Shown in pieces: positions 13,163 through 41,800 of a stretch of DNA of 64,000 nt. This stretch comes from Progne subis subis. Taxonomy: Eukaryota > Chordata > Aves > Passeriformes > Hirundinidae. Made by a program: the position numbers and the translations under genes. The notes under the pieces are model-generated. The model did not search any database, was not told the DNA's origin, and saw only the letters and a program-made list of their open reading frames with translations. The number at the start of each line of letters is the position of its first letter. Positions within the stretch are counted from its first letter, which is position 1. Location: positions 2,604,501-2,668,500 of the forward strand of contig JAKJHU010000075.1 of NCBI GenBank assembly GCA_022316685.1, written 5' to 3'.

Positions 13163-13347
13163 GTGTTCCACTGAAACCCCGGAAAGAATTAAAATTCATA
13201 GAACATCAGTCTGGAGACCTGGAGGTGAAGTGGTCTTCAAAATTCAATATTTCCATTGAGCCTGTGATCTATGTTGTTCAGAGGAGGTGGAATCAAGGAA
13301 TCCATCCAAGTGAGGATGATGCTACAAACTGGCAAACTGTGGCACAG
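13163..13347 (+). CDS. ANOS1: ANOS1 exon: first half of FnIII domain 1
   Basis: This is a 185-nt exon, phase 1 in and phase 0 out, between CTTACAG and GTCAGT. The first two bases complete the Gly that follows LYK. It encodes [20 protein letters not shown] and continues through [22 protein letters not shown] to TVAQ, the first strands of fibronectin type III repeat 1. KFNIS is a possible N-glycosylation site (Asn-Ile-Ser). The basic residues and the VYVVQRRW-type strand belong to the surface implicated in heparan sulfate binding of the family (inference). Confidence 0.97.
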
Positions 13348-29647
<16,300 letters not shown>

Positions 29648-29850
29648 ATCCATCTGCTCCACCAGCTCCATCTAATATCAGGATTGCCAATATCAGTGCG
29701 AACAATGATGGGAGTGTAAATGCAATGATTACTTGGGATCTTCCGGAAGAGCCTGATATCCCAGTGCACCACTACAAAGTCTTCTGGAGCTGGACATACA
29801 GCAAATATGTAATTCCAGCAAAAAAAAAGAGAAGGAAGATTACCGATGGG
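29648..29850 (+). CDS. ANOS1: ANOS1 exon: first half of FnIII domain 2
   Basis: This is a 203-nt exon, phase 1 in and phase 0 out, between ATTCTAG and GTAAGG. It encodes [20 protein letters not shown], then the strand [20 protein letters not shown], then [23 protein letters not shown]. The [16 protein letters not shown] block is highly characteristic of anosmin-1. ANIS is a possible N-glycosylation sequon. The basic cluster KKKRRK is encoded partly by a run of nine A (29820-29828), a potential slippage site both biologically and for sequencing. The frame across it is intact. Confidence 0.97.
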
Positions 29851-32064
29851 GTAAGGAAGAAATCAGTAGCTAGGACAGAAATATGGTTTATTTTTCACAC
29901 AAAATATAATGTAAGTATAAAATGTGTGATAAGTTCCAATGATTTCAGCCCCTGGTAAAGTTGTGGTCCTAATTTTTAATATTACAAAGCCCATAGACAA
30001 ATTTGACTTCTCAATCCTTTTCTTACATTGAACTCAGGGAGAGAAGTAAACTTCTGCCTTAGAATAAAGGTAAATACGATAAGATTTTTCAGGAAAGATG
30101 AATGAAAAGTTAAATGCTGTTAGTCCTTTAAATTTAGGCTTATTCAATTAGTGTTTCTTACAATATTTATTTTATTTAAAAAACCTAACATTGTTCTGTC
30201 ACTACACAAGTAAAACTTGTGACACAGTCATGGAATAATCGTTAAATAGTCAGTATAGGTCTGAGGGAAAAACATTCCCAAATCTTTACATAAACTGCTG
30301 TACCAAAGATCTGGCAATATTTCCTTAGCAGCAAGTCCCTATGAGTTTCTTGAGTAATGTATTAAATATTGCTTTGCTAGAAAGATTTTTGTTATGACAT
30401 TCTTAAGCATATTGCATATTATTTTAAAGTAATTAATAGAAATAATTAGATAGAAATAACAGAAATCAGTTAGACATAACTTGATTCTCAGTGCTTTTGA
30501 TAGTGAGGATTTGGTCCCATGTCTGTGTTGACACTGTGTTTTGGCTCCAGCTGCCCATTGCAGTGTGATGAATAACAGTCAGAGGGTCCCAATTCCCCCT
30601 CTGTCCCTCAGTCAGCAAACCCTGACAGAAATAAAGGCAGTGAAGGCTGTGTGATGAAATCATGCAAGTGGATTTGCACGGAAAGGAAGGTTGGTTCTTT
30701 ATTGTCCTTTAAGAAAAGAACTGTGGCAAGAGACGAATAGGGGTGGACTGTGCTACAAAGAAAAGTTTGTATTCCTCAAGAAACTTGACATCGGGAAAGA
30801 CCTTCAGGAAAGAGGCTTCAGCCTAAAGAAATAGGGAACTTTCTAAGAGCTGGTCCATTCATCAGAAATCCCAGAGAATTTTAAAATTGAGCTGAGTCTT
30901 TAGTATCTTTCCACAGGGTCTTCCTACATACAAATAATATTAAAACAGGTCCATTAGAACTTACAGTAATGGAGACCAAGTTCTCACCTTGAATATAGGG
31001 AAAAACAAGGTGTATTTTATAGAAAAGGCAGGCTCTTACAATATCTATCATTTTTACCTTTAGATGTAGCCCAACTCAAATAATTTCATACTGATTTCCA
31101 TATGAATTAATTCCAGGTAGACACTGTTAATCAAGAGTTATAGTCAATATGTCAGCACTAAACAAGATTAGTACTAAATACTTTTTGGCAGTCCCCTTTT
31201 TAACATCTCAAGTGTTAAATATGGGATGGCTACCTTGGTACGTGGTTATATTTTTACTGTATATGGACTGTCAAAAGGCACAAGGAATTCTAATGAAAAC
31301 AAGGAGTAATATCTTCCACCTGGCATATGGACTAGAAGGATATTTTTTATAATTAAATCTAGCAAAATAAAATAAAATACTGAGAAGGCTGGACTCTTCT
31401 TTACAATATCATGTGCCTTGTCTTAATATATGGGGTTTTGACTGGAGAATGATAAACCTAATCTGTTGTGTCCCCATTTTATACATTTCTGTGATACTGG
31501 AAACTGTATTTTTTCTATTGTATTTTCCATTCTACACAGGAAAAGTGTTCTTTCTAATGAGAGGGTATTTTTGGTTGGTGCTTGTTTTTTAAATTTTTAT
31601 TTTTAAGAGTTGCAACCAATAGAATATATTGAAAATGTATGAAATGTTGGACTTTGACTGTCTTCAGACTGGCTGTCTCTAGAAAAAGAATTTCAATTGC
31701 TTTACTAACACAGAAATTGGAGAATAAAGTGCTTAAATTCCTTTTGCTAAAATGATTTTGGCATAAGAGAAAAACCTTGTTATATAGAAAAAAACCCCTT
31801 AGGTTTTGCCTAAACAATAGGTTTGGAATTGCCAAGAAACTGCCAAAATTATCCAGACATCAAGTAGGTTAGTAGTTTTTAAATGACACAGAAAAATGGA
31901 GTCCAATTAAAGAATTCTTTTACAGAAAGGAAATTTTGCTCTGAAATTTATATATGAGTTTTCTAACTTCAAAAAAGTAGTGGCCTAAGATAACAAGCCT
32001 GCTTTTAATAAAGGCCTGTGTTTCAGCAATATTATAACTGCTTTGTATATTTATTCTATTATAG
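29851..32064 (+). other. ANOS1: ANOS1 intron within FnIII-2
   Basis: This 2.2-kb AT-rich intron runs from GTAAGG to ATTATAG. I see no repeats of note and no other genes. Confidence 0.85.
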
Positions 32065-32212
32065 GCCCAGAATTATGTGGTCCTGGAGGGGCTCCAACCC
32101 AACAGCAACTACAATGTAGAGCTGCAGGCAGTAACACGTTGGGGTCAGATACGCCTAAAAAGTGCTAAGGTTTCTCTCCATTTTAGCACGACTCAGGACA
32201 TCAGGAGTAATA
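32065..32212 (+). CDS. ANOS1: ANOS1 exon: second half of FnIII domain 2
   Basis: This is a 148-nt exon, phase 0 in and phase 1 out, between ATTATAG and GTGAGT. It encodes [20 protein letters not shown], then [20 protein letters not shown] and STTQDIRSN, the closing strands of FnIII-2. A second, weaker GT six bases upstream (GTAATA at 32207) would drop two codons but keep the same phase. Either way the exon leaves one base of a codon, which matters for the frame conflict in the next exon. Confidence 0.96.
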
Positions 32213-35200
32213 GTGAGTAGTCATACTGAGACACCTGAATGCTTTCTCTCTCCTTTATCTGGAATTTGAATGTTTTATATAATGATTTCTTAAATTTAAA
32301 AAAAAAAATCATTTTCTTACAGTGGACTATTCCATAGCACAATGATCATCTCCTGGTCAAGTTTCCTTTAATTAGTTAACCTTTCCATGTTAAATTTCTT
32401 ATTTAAAAAATGGTGACAGTTTTTGCCTAATTCTTTGACTTAGACTTTACTCACCCAAAATAAGCAGTTGCAAAGAAAATGGAAGCCTTTGCATAACTCT
32501 AGTGTTACTATTTTTTAGATTCAATAAATACTGTCTGTGTTTCTAAATGGATGGAATAAAACCATTTTTGTGTGTCTCAGCTGGACAGTGTTAACTGCAA
32601 TATTTTTCAAAATCCTGGCTATTTTTAGTAGCCCATTAATTCAGATTCTTGGAACACAAAGCTTGTGTCTACTATGTATTGATATATAAAATAATGACTC
32701 TTCCTTTAGGGAATCTAAGACATCCCCTGTGTGAAAACCATGCATTCTCAAAATTTTGCACACATAGGATCCACATACAAATTAAAATCTCAAAATGTTT
32801 AAATGTTAAGTTATGTATTGTTAAGGTCTTTAGAACCTCACATGCTAAGTAATATCATTGCAAACGATATCTGAATCTGGCAGAAAACCATGATTCTTAG
32901 CCTTGTTTAAATGCTATTTATACAATTACAATACTGAGTTACTGCCCTAATTGCTGATAGGTCTCTGATTAACTAATACAGCAGAGTTCTAATAATAAGA
33001 TGTTAAAGAATATGACTTTCATTATTCTGCCCCGACTCCATTTCATTTTCTATTCATTTACATTCTTTCTTTAAAATACACTCAGTTTAAACTTGTAGCC
33101 ATTTTCATAAGAGAACTGTAATTACTTTCAGCCTCACTAATCAACTGCTATTGTTGCCATATTCTGTTTGGGTATACATAAAATATTGTAATATGGTTGT
33201 TAGCTATAACAGACCTTCCTGTCTGTGGTTGCTTCACATATTAATATACCAAGAAGAAAAAATAAGCTGAAGTATCCTTCTTTTTCCCATAATTTTCAGT
33301 CCAGTCATCTTGACTGTCATGTCACCACATGACATCACAGCTTTAAGGAAGAGCTCAACTCAAAGCTGAATTTACATTAAAAAAAAGAATCCTGATGCTG
33401 GGGTTTTAGCTGTCTGAGATTGGTCAGTGTCCACTAAGTGGGAGAAAATTCTAGATGCCATTAAATACAACTTAGCCAAGGAGAAAATGGGAAAGCTTTT
33501 AAGGTTCTTAGTCTCATTTTATTATTAGTATAGCTTTATAAATGTTTCCATCTTTGGGAGCAGGGATACTTAATCAGCTGACCTTTGTCATGCTTTATTG
33601 GTACTCCTGACATTAGGTTAGATCATCATAATCTTTAAATATGATCGTAAATAAAGACTTCCCATACAGCAAAAGCCTTCTAAATTGAAGCTGAGTAATT
33701 GAGATATGAGCATGTCATTTTTTGACTGTGAGAAATCCTTCCACTGGTAGGGCTGTATTAGCTCTCCATGGCCTCACTAATGTTCTGACTCTCTTGGTCT
33801 ATGTCGCCCCTGGGTTTATGTTGGGAGAAGATCTTTGTTTCAGTTTTCCATGTGCAAAACATTGGGTTTTTCAGAATCTAATGCAGGTCACATCTGAGTT
33901 ATTACTTATAAATCCTCTATCAAATGGAGTTCATTATGCTACACTTCACATATGACTTGGCTGTTTCATCATTTTCTGTCCACTCCAATGGCACTTCTTT
34001 CCTATCATTGTCACAGCTAGATTTATATTCCTTCCACAGTTTTGCTTGGATACCCTGCCCTCTCCTTGGTTGTTTTGCTTCAGTAAACAAACCATCAGTA
34101 GTTTTAGTGAAGATCTGCAGTCTATTTTTATCTAATTAGTACAAACTTTCTAGTGCCTTGTGGTTTATTTTGCTTCACTGGAGTGACATTTTTGTGCTAA
34201 AAGGTTCATTAATTATTATATTTTTTAAAAAACTAGAGTAAGATTATACTGAAACAATATTTTTTGTAATCTCATATACTTCAAGTATTTTGACTGTTCA
34301 AGTTATGAACATCCATTTATTTTATGAACAGTATTTTCTTTTTACTGCAAATCAGTTTCTGTACCAACTAAAACATGTATTTGTTTTAGAGTATTCCAGT
34401 AGTAAGTTTATAGAAAAATCTGAGCATCCCTTCTCTTAAAGCCAAGAGGTAAAGGATTCAAGAGTCTTTGAACCTAAACCATGGATATCACACATTTTAA
34501 TCAATAGAGCACTCTGCTGAGAGGTGTATTTAGGCCTTTTTGGACATTTTTTAAATGGCTGGATTATATCTTACATAAAAAAGCAAGTAAAAACTACTCC
34601 TGGAGGAGATGCAAATTCATTTTCTGTATCTCACTCAGGTTACTTAGGTACAGAGCCAGTCCTGCTTGCTGTACTTTTGAGAACACTCATAAGCAGATGG
34701 AGAAATATGAAAAAAAACCCCAAAAATTGCCTGAAATATTTTCTAGGATGTGACATTTATAGCTTGTCTTTATTTTGGGACTTCAGTGGCCTTTGGGAAG
34801 TAATTCCAGAAGCAAGATGCCAATTTTGCTGAGGTCCCACACTCTGGTGTGTGGAATTAAGCTCTGGTTTTTAGGTGTCTGGTCCTACTGTCAGAATAGA
34901 GATAGCCCATACCCCTCTGAAGTAATTTAGTCCTACACACCTCTGCGAGCTTTGACCTTAGCCCTCTGGCATTACATTTCCCCACACTCAGAAATGCATT
35001 GCCTCACTATATTTGTGTGCTTCACTTCTGGGAAACTTAGCAAGATTCTTGATCTTTATATAGAAATATTCTAAATTGGTGTCCTGGTTTTTGTGGAAGT
35101 GGAGCAGACAGAGAAGAGCAAAGCAGCGATTTAATAAAATTAAAATAATTTAAGTTGAGGAATACCTAATAGATCTTAGTTTGTACTTCTCTGTAACTTT

Positions 35201-36910
35201 TAATGCCCATTTAGGTAGTAGTAACATTATTGTTACCTTAAGAAAGAATTTTGTTAAATTTTGTTAAGTTTAATATAAAACAAACAAAACTAAAAATTGT
35301 ATCAGATTTAGGAAAGGGCTGAGAAAGTGAGATTTGGCTGTAAAGCGAGTAAGTTTCAATTGAAGCTGGAAATAAGGCAAAATGTTCAAGTTTGTATGTT
35401 ACTCATGACAGTTATTGAAACCTGAATCCTTCCCTCTTTCTCTCAAGAATGTAGTTAATAATTTGCCACTTCCTTATTATTGGTCCCTTTAGTTTTAATT
35501 TAGGTGTAATATTGAATTAAATATAGGCAGTTGCCTTTTTTTTTTTTTAATAATCTGATCCTCCTAATTGGATCAGATACATTTGCAAGTGTGCAATGCA
35601 AAATGCAGTTTGAATGAACATTTCTTTTTTTTTTAAGTGAAAGTATCTGTAGGTACTGTCAACCTTGCTAAATGTTGATACATTTTTATCAAACAAAATA
35701 CTCGATGAGGGACATCCAATTGCAATTGTTTGTTGGAATCAAGGCACACAGCACCAAGGGAATTGCTGAAAGAAAATTCTGCTCTTGCAATGTTTTCTTA
35801 AGCATTCACCATTCACTATTGGGAACAAGAAAGTGGTCAAGACAGATCTTTAATCTGACCACAGTGTTCTTATAGCATACCAGAAGACTATATTTACTTT
35901 GATGTAGTAATCAAGTGTGGCACTCCGTGGGTTACGTTCAATGCTGATCTTGGATTTTGTGCATATCCAAATGCTGTGAAGTATTACAGAGGACTACTGG
36001 TAGATACTGTGTGTCCTAGGTTACAATGTAAGATGTGCCCAAAGTATGTATTCTATCACCATCTACATGAAATGTTGAAACTAGGGTGGGCAGTGTTTCC
36101 CTTGTCCCCTCCCTCCAGACTATCTTCTGTCAATGGCCCATCAATGCCCTGCTGCATGACTCACAGATAACTCCCTCCAGGAGCTCTCTCTGATTAATGG
36201 GCAATCAAGGACCCATTACAAGACTGATAAAATGATATCAGCCCATTGTGAGATGCTCCACCCAGGGGGAGGAGCCAAGCATTCCCACCTGGATATAATC
36301 TGGGATTTGGGACAGCACAGGCAGCCTTACCCTCTGGATTCCCAGAGGATGAGAGCTACCAGATCTTTCTGTGGGAATCATTGCTTCAACAAGACCACTT
36401 CATCTGGACTGCTACCACCACCCTAACTAACAGGGTTAGGTCAGGTTGTATTCTGACTCTGTCAGTGATCTTTTGTACTATTGCATGGGTTTTATTTTAC
36501 CTTTTTTCTTTCTCGTATTAAATTGTTTTTCTGACTTGGAATCTCTCACTGGTTTTGCTTTCAAGCCAGCACACTGTGCCTGTTTAAAAAATCATTGTGT
36601 TAACATTTCTTGTTCTTGGGAGTATAAATGCAGTCCATTTCCTTATTCAGAAAATTTACAGAGTATTTCTTTATATAAGCATATTTATCTTTCTTGGTCA
36701 CTTTTTAAATTCAACTGAATTTCAAATGAGTGATTTTTCAGCAACAATGGACAGTTAATTCTTCATATTTATTTCATTTAGGTAAGAAATAGAAATAAGA
36801 TCATTTGGAATAAAGATACTATTATTTTCTGAATTTCAGCAAATGTAGCATAGTCATTATACAGCACTGTAGTTAACTAAATAGTTTCCTGATTGTTGTG
36901 TGTATTGCAG
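32213..36910 (+). other. ANOS1: ANOS1 intron between FnIII-2 and the FnIII-3 linker exon
   Basis: This 4.7-kb intron runs from GTGAGT to TATTGCAG. Its main content is a 562-bp solo LTR at 36012-36573, only about 340 bp upstream of the next exon. The rest is AT-rich with no recognised gene. Confidence 0.85.
36012..36573 (+). mobile_element. Solo LTR (ERV-L-like), 562 bp with perfect target duplication
   Basis: It begins TGTCCTAGG and ends CAGCACA (TG...CA) and is flanked on both sides by CTGTG (36007-36011 and 36574-36578), a perfect 5-bp target duplication. Promoter-like GATATAAT lies near 36292, and a poly(A)-signal-like ATTAAA near 36518 is followed by T-rich sequence, so the element reads on the + strand, the same sense as ANOS1. 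No internal retroviral sequence remains, as expected after LTR-LTR recombination. The first bases resemble the start of the provirus LTR at 7419-8101 read on the minus strand, suggesting related families, but the rest does not align by eye. Confidence 0.85.
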
Positions 36911-37061
36911 AGGAACGGACTATCTGCTGGGAAACCACAGAAAGGACTGGTAGATCCTTACCCAGCCTTTCAAAGAAGGAAAACCACTCGTTTTCTTAAA
37001 ATTGGAACTCCCTTCTATCAGGACAATCAACTTCAGGTCAAAGTCTACTGGAAGAAGACAG
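36911..37061 (+). CDS. ANOS1: ANOS1 exon: FnIII-2/FnIII-3 linker and start of FnIII-3, with one-base frame conflict
   Basis: This 151-nt exon lies between TATTGCAG and GTTTGT. The frame that leaves correctly into the next exon (phase 1 out) encodes [20 protein letters not shown], then [16 protein letters not shown] and [11 protein letters not shown], unmistakable anosmin-1. The upstream exon, however, donates one base, so the length should be a multiple of three. Using that phase the exon starts Lys-Glu-Arg and soon meets TAA. One base too many, near CGGA at 36916-36919, explains this. Human anosmin-1, from memory, has Asn-Asn-Lys-Glu-Gln here, which fits Lys-Glu from the incoming phase. An alternative acceptor, AAAG at 36944, would also keep the frame but is weak. 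It could be a true variant, an assembly error or alternative splicing. Confidence 0.88.
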
Positions 37062-39295
37062 GTTTGTCAAATCTTGCTTTACTGTTTTCTCTAAGGAGGA
37101 CTCTTATCATCCATCTCAGAGTTGTACAACATTAACACAGTATTGTAAGTAATTAAGAGTTGAATCCTCCACCCATCCTTTCATCCCTTCATCTTCACAT
37201 AAGAGGGAAACATTACCTTTCCTCTGTGTGTTATATCTGTGTACGCATCTTACAGAAGGAAATGACATGAATCAGCTATCCAAAAATTATAGTCATGTTG
37301 GGATGCTTGAACCTTCACAGAGCTGAGACAATTTTTATTTTGGTAGGAATTATCTCTGAAAAGTTTTAAATAGCAGAATTTAGCATCACCCCCAAAAGTT
37401 TTGAGGAACATATGAATGTTTTGCTTGATGCCAAACTTTTTCAGTCACCTTGATTTAGAACAGAATGGATAGGTGGTCACAGCCAGAAAACGTCTTGAAG
37501 TTAGTTGTGTTCTAGGCCTCATGCTTCTGGTTTTCAGAAAAATCCTAACAACAATTTAATGGATTAGTCTTTCAGTCAAAAGGATAATTACATGACTTTA
37601 AAGTGTCTATTTATATTCAGAAATCAATAAAGGGATTTTTCTTTCTTGTCTTCTAAGAGCATATAAGGCTCCAGTTTAGCCATACCAGGTTCATGTGGTG
37701 TTATTTTGAAATGTGCTCTCACTGTTCATTTTTTAGCTTGGAGCAAACTGCATGTCTATCAATACCACTAAATTAAATCCATGCAATTTTTGTGCTTGAA
37801 ATAAAGGTCTACAAAGTGGATAGTCATGCTTTCTTCTTGAATTTTGCAAAGAATTTCAGAAATATTTAAGTGCTTTTGGGTTTAAATCATTAGCAACACC
37901 TGGAATGAGGACGGGATGCATAAATGTTCAATTATGCTATGTAACATATGTAACAAATATGCTATGTCACACTGGACATTGTGGATTGTGAGAGGTATCC
38001 TTTGCTTCTTATTCCTTTGCCTGCTTTTTTGAATGGTTACCTTCTAGGCCCTGCTATGCAAATTACTTTCACATCCATCCTTATTCCTCCCTAAAACCTG
38101 CAAGCTTTGGTTCAGCTGGGTGCATGCACATTTTGAATATTTATATTTTATTTTTGGGTTGCCTCATGGAAAGCTGGAACGATTTAAAGTTTAAATAAGA
38201 GTTGAGGCAATTTTAATCAGGAATATATTCAGTTTACCAAAAAATGTGGGTTTTGTTATCTAAGGTGATATTTATATATTCTGAGCTTTGTCAGGACTGA
38301 TCACCTTAAACTTTAGCCTCTGCAAGTGAGATGTCAACTCATTGTCCAAGCTCCTTTTATTGTTAGAAAAGAAAAACAGGTGACTTCTGAAGCAATTCAT
38401 CCCCCACAGCCACAGAATTGCTCTCCGGAGCCTCTCTTCTTTACTGAGAACAGAGGGGAGCCTAGACAGCTCATTTGTAGAAAGCTTAGAGATGCCTAAT
38501 GACTCTCTCTCTGTGAGCTGAGGTTCTATTCTTGGCAGTCTGTGTTGACAAAAATGAGGGACAGGATTCAAAGATGAGGAGACAATGATGTCTCCCACAG
38601 GCGTCAGACAGGGTTGTGCAACTCACAGTCTGCAGGCAAGATGCAGCCCAGTGGAATAATCAATCCTGCTGCAGCTGTTTTCCTGCCAGCCTGCTGCCAG
38701 AAGAAAGATCGTGTGTCCTGTGACCAAAATGCCAGCACCCCTACTGACATTCACCTTGTGAACAATTTGCCAAAGTTAGTTATACTTAATGGAGGGAAAA
38801 CCCTGAGCAGAACAGCAATATTCTTGTTTCAACACAGATATCTTGAACTACGTGTCCACTATTTATAATGGTATTATAACACAGCTATTGAACTTACAGG
38901 CGTTGCACCATAGAAATCTAAATGTTTCCATCTAAATCTGGAGCTGAATCTCACTGTCTGCTACATACCTGGAGGTAATATTTGTATCAAAGGCTATAAA
39001 TGTCTATAAAAAGAAGTAAGGTAGTCATCATCCTTACAGTGACTCATAGTTTGGAAATAAGAGGTTTTCAAGGTGGTATAGTTTCCAGAATTGAGGAATG
39101 TCAAAGAGAGCTGTGTGACAGACCTGTCAAAAATGACATGCTGTCACCTTGTGCCAGGGGTGTAGCAGCTGAGTTGCTGAATTGCTGACTGTCCAGCTGA
39201 CTCATCTGGTGTGGAGCTGTGTGCATCCAGCTACATCAGAGGACAGCATTTGGCCCTGGGCTGGGGCAAGTTCTGTGAGGCACACTGGGGTGTTT

Positions 39296-39331
39296 AGGTA
39301 CATGCCCCAGCCATGCAGTGGGCATGTACCT
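39296..39331. repeat. Perfect 12-bp inverted repeat
   Basis: AGGTACATGCCC (39296-39307) and its exact reverse complement GGGCATGTACCT (39320-39331) are separated by 12 bases, giving a stable stem-loop in either strand's RNA. No known family is recognised. Confidence 0.8.
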
Positions 39332-40497
39332 TCCTTTTGCCTTCCTTTTTCTTGCAGAACAAGCAGTGATAGCAAAGCTGTGTGAAGAGGGGCAGAATAT
39401 GGCAGTTCATCACACTTACTTTTTTTTTTTTTTTTTTAAAGAAAATATCAGTATTCTGAGTGACAGCACATGCAGGAACCACTGCCTTGTGTGGAACTAA
39501 AATATAGCCAGTTACCTGCTCCTGAGAAGCTGGCAGCTTCTATAAGCTCTTGCAAGAGTTTGGAGATTATGAAGTGCATGGATGAGGTACTGTAAATTTG
39601 CTAGTAACAATTTACTGCAGAGCAGGTCTGTGTGACTGTGCAAGGAGCACAGCAGGAAAATCACATTGTCTTCATGAAAAACAGCAGTTACTGAGACAGC
39701 TGTGCTGGGAACTGCACCCACACATCTTTCACCTTTATGAACTGCACTAGATCATGTTTAGGGAGTTGTAGGAGGTAGTAGAGTGTGGCAACTATAATAG
39801 GAAATACTGAGAGAGACCTTACCTGAGCCTGCTCAGTGGCATGGCATCTATTTTTATTGCAGGTAGACAATCAGAGTTCAGATAGTTCCTGACAAAAAAA
39901 AATGACCTGTTTGTCTCCTACATGGTGGGTGAGCACAGAAGTCCCTGTTGATTGCACTAATGTTCTCATTTACTGTTTGCTATTAAAAATCAACACCTTT
40001 TTTTTGGTGGAAAAACTCAGCCATTCTGTAGTCCTAAATTAGAGTGTATAACTTTAAAATAGAAAAAAACTAAGAGGCCAGCATGAAACCATGTTCTTTT
40101 GGTTTAGCACAGATGGTAAAAACCAATTAGTGACATTTTAATTATCTTTTTTTTGTTTTTTTTCCTTTTGGTGTTTCTGCCTGGTTATGAACAAAACTAT
40201 TATACATGTGAAACAAGTAGGTTGATAGGCTTAAGAGTTATCATGATAAAAAAAAAAATAAAAATCAAGAAATAAATGTCTTAAGCTTAAGCATGTTGGA
40301 TATTTGTAAATTGATCAAATTTCAGTTGATTGTAGTAGTCTTGGCCTTGTCTGGTATGGTTTTCAAGGTTTTTTTTTGACTTTCTGTAGACTTCATGACA
40401 CAAACAAGAGATTGTTGCAGAGATGATGAAATAAAAATGTTATTTAGATTTTGGATGGGCTTTTTTTTTTTAGATTGAGATTTAAACTAGCATGTTA

Positions 40498-41275
40498 TCA
40501 CAGAATACTGGGTTTGGAAGGGACCTCTGGAGACTGATCTAGTCCAGCTTCTCTGCTAAAGCAGGTTCACTTGGAGTAGAACACACAGGATCATATCTAG
40601 ACAAGTTTCAAATACCTCCAGAGAAAGAGACTCCACAACCTTCTAGGCATCCTGTTACAGTGTTCTGTCACCCTCAAAGTAAAGGATTTTTTCCCTAATT
40701 TAGATAAAAGTTTCTCTGTTTCAGTTTCCACACATTGTCCCTTGTCCTGTCACTGGGCACAGCTGAAAAGACTGTGGCTCCGTATTCTTGATACCCATCC
40801 GTGAGATGTTTGTAAACATTGATAACATCCCCTCTCAGTCTGTCTTCTCTAGGCTGAACAGGCCCAGCTTCCTCAGCCTTTCCTCATAAGAGACAGGCTC
40901 CTGTCCCTCAATCATCTTTGGTGCCCTCCACTGGACCCACTCCAGGAGCTCCATGACTCTCCTGTCCTGAGGATCCCAGAACTGCACACAGCACTCCTGA
41001 TGTGGCCTCACCAGGGCTGAGCAGAGGGGCAGGATCACTCCCTGCTGGCAATGCTCTTTCCAATGCCCCACAGGATCCCATTGACCTTCTTGGCCACAAG
41101 GACACGCTGCTGGCTCATGGACAGTTTGTTGTCCACCAGGACCCACAGGTCCTTCCCCACAGAGCTGCTTTACAGGTTGGCCTCCACCCTGTACTGGAGC
41201 AGGGGATCATTCTTCCCCAGGTGTAGGACACTGTTTCTTTGCTGAAATTTACTGAACTTTGTTCAACCCTCCAGT
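40498..41275 (-). mobile_element. CR1 LINE fragment, 3' part of ORF2 and tail
   Basis: On the minus strand this reads into the end of a CR1 reverse-transcriptase ORF. It includes [36 protein letters not shown] and [19 protein letters not shown], followed by a stop, a degenerate continuation and the CR1 3' end (CCCTTCCAAACCCAGTATTC, + strand 40503 region). It is 5'-truncated, as is usual for CR1, and carries several stops, so it is inactive. CR1 is the dominant LINE of birds. Confidence 0.9.
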
Positions 41276-41720
41276 TGCTCTTGTTATGTTGAAATATTTT
41301 CTTTTAGCTGTAATGAAAATGTTAATAGCTGCTATAACATCAGTCTTCTTCTTAGTAAGAACAGTTATTACTTTTCTATATTAATAACTGCTTAGAATTT
41401 TTTATTGTGTTCCTAATTCAGTGGCCATACTGTTCTGTGCAGACCAGAGATTTTTTATTTTTTTTAATTTCCTCCTAAACTAAGATGGCTCTCTAGAAGT
41501 TTTTTACTGTGTCCCAACACTATAGCCTCCCAGCATACCACAGATTACAGAAACAGAAGGAAAGACTTGTGTTGATTGCTTATATTATTTAAAGAAACAC
41601 AAACATGCTTCTAAGGTTGTTTTAGATTAGTTCTTTATTTTCATTGTCCCATTTTAGCTGAAAAACTATTTTGCTTTTGAATTTGAATAATTTTGCTCAG
41701 TCTAAAGAGCTAAATATAGG

Positions 41721-41800
41721 TCAGAATCATAGAAGAATTTGAATGGCCAGGAAGGAACTTCTGGAGGTCAGCTGGTCCAACCATCTGCTCAAAGTTGAAC
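41721..41800 (-). mobile_element. CR1 3'-end fragment
   Basis: AGAATCATAGAA...GGAAGGAACTTCTGGAGGTC and CAGCTGGTCCAAC are the reverse complement of a CR1 3' terminus. Only the tail is left. Confidence 0.75.

Noticed and set aside
35080..35280. Possible second solo LTR starting TGTCCTGGTTT
   Set aside because: Only the first dozen bases resemble an LTR start. No CA end or matching target duplication was found downstream.
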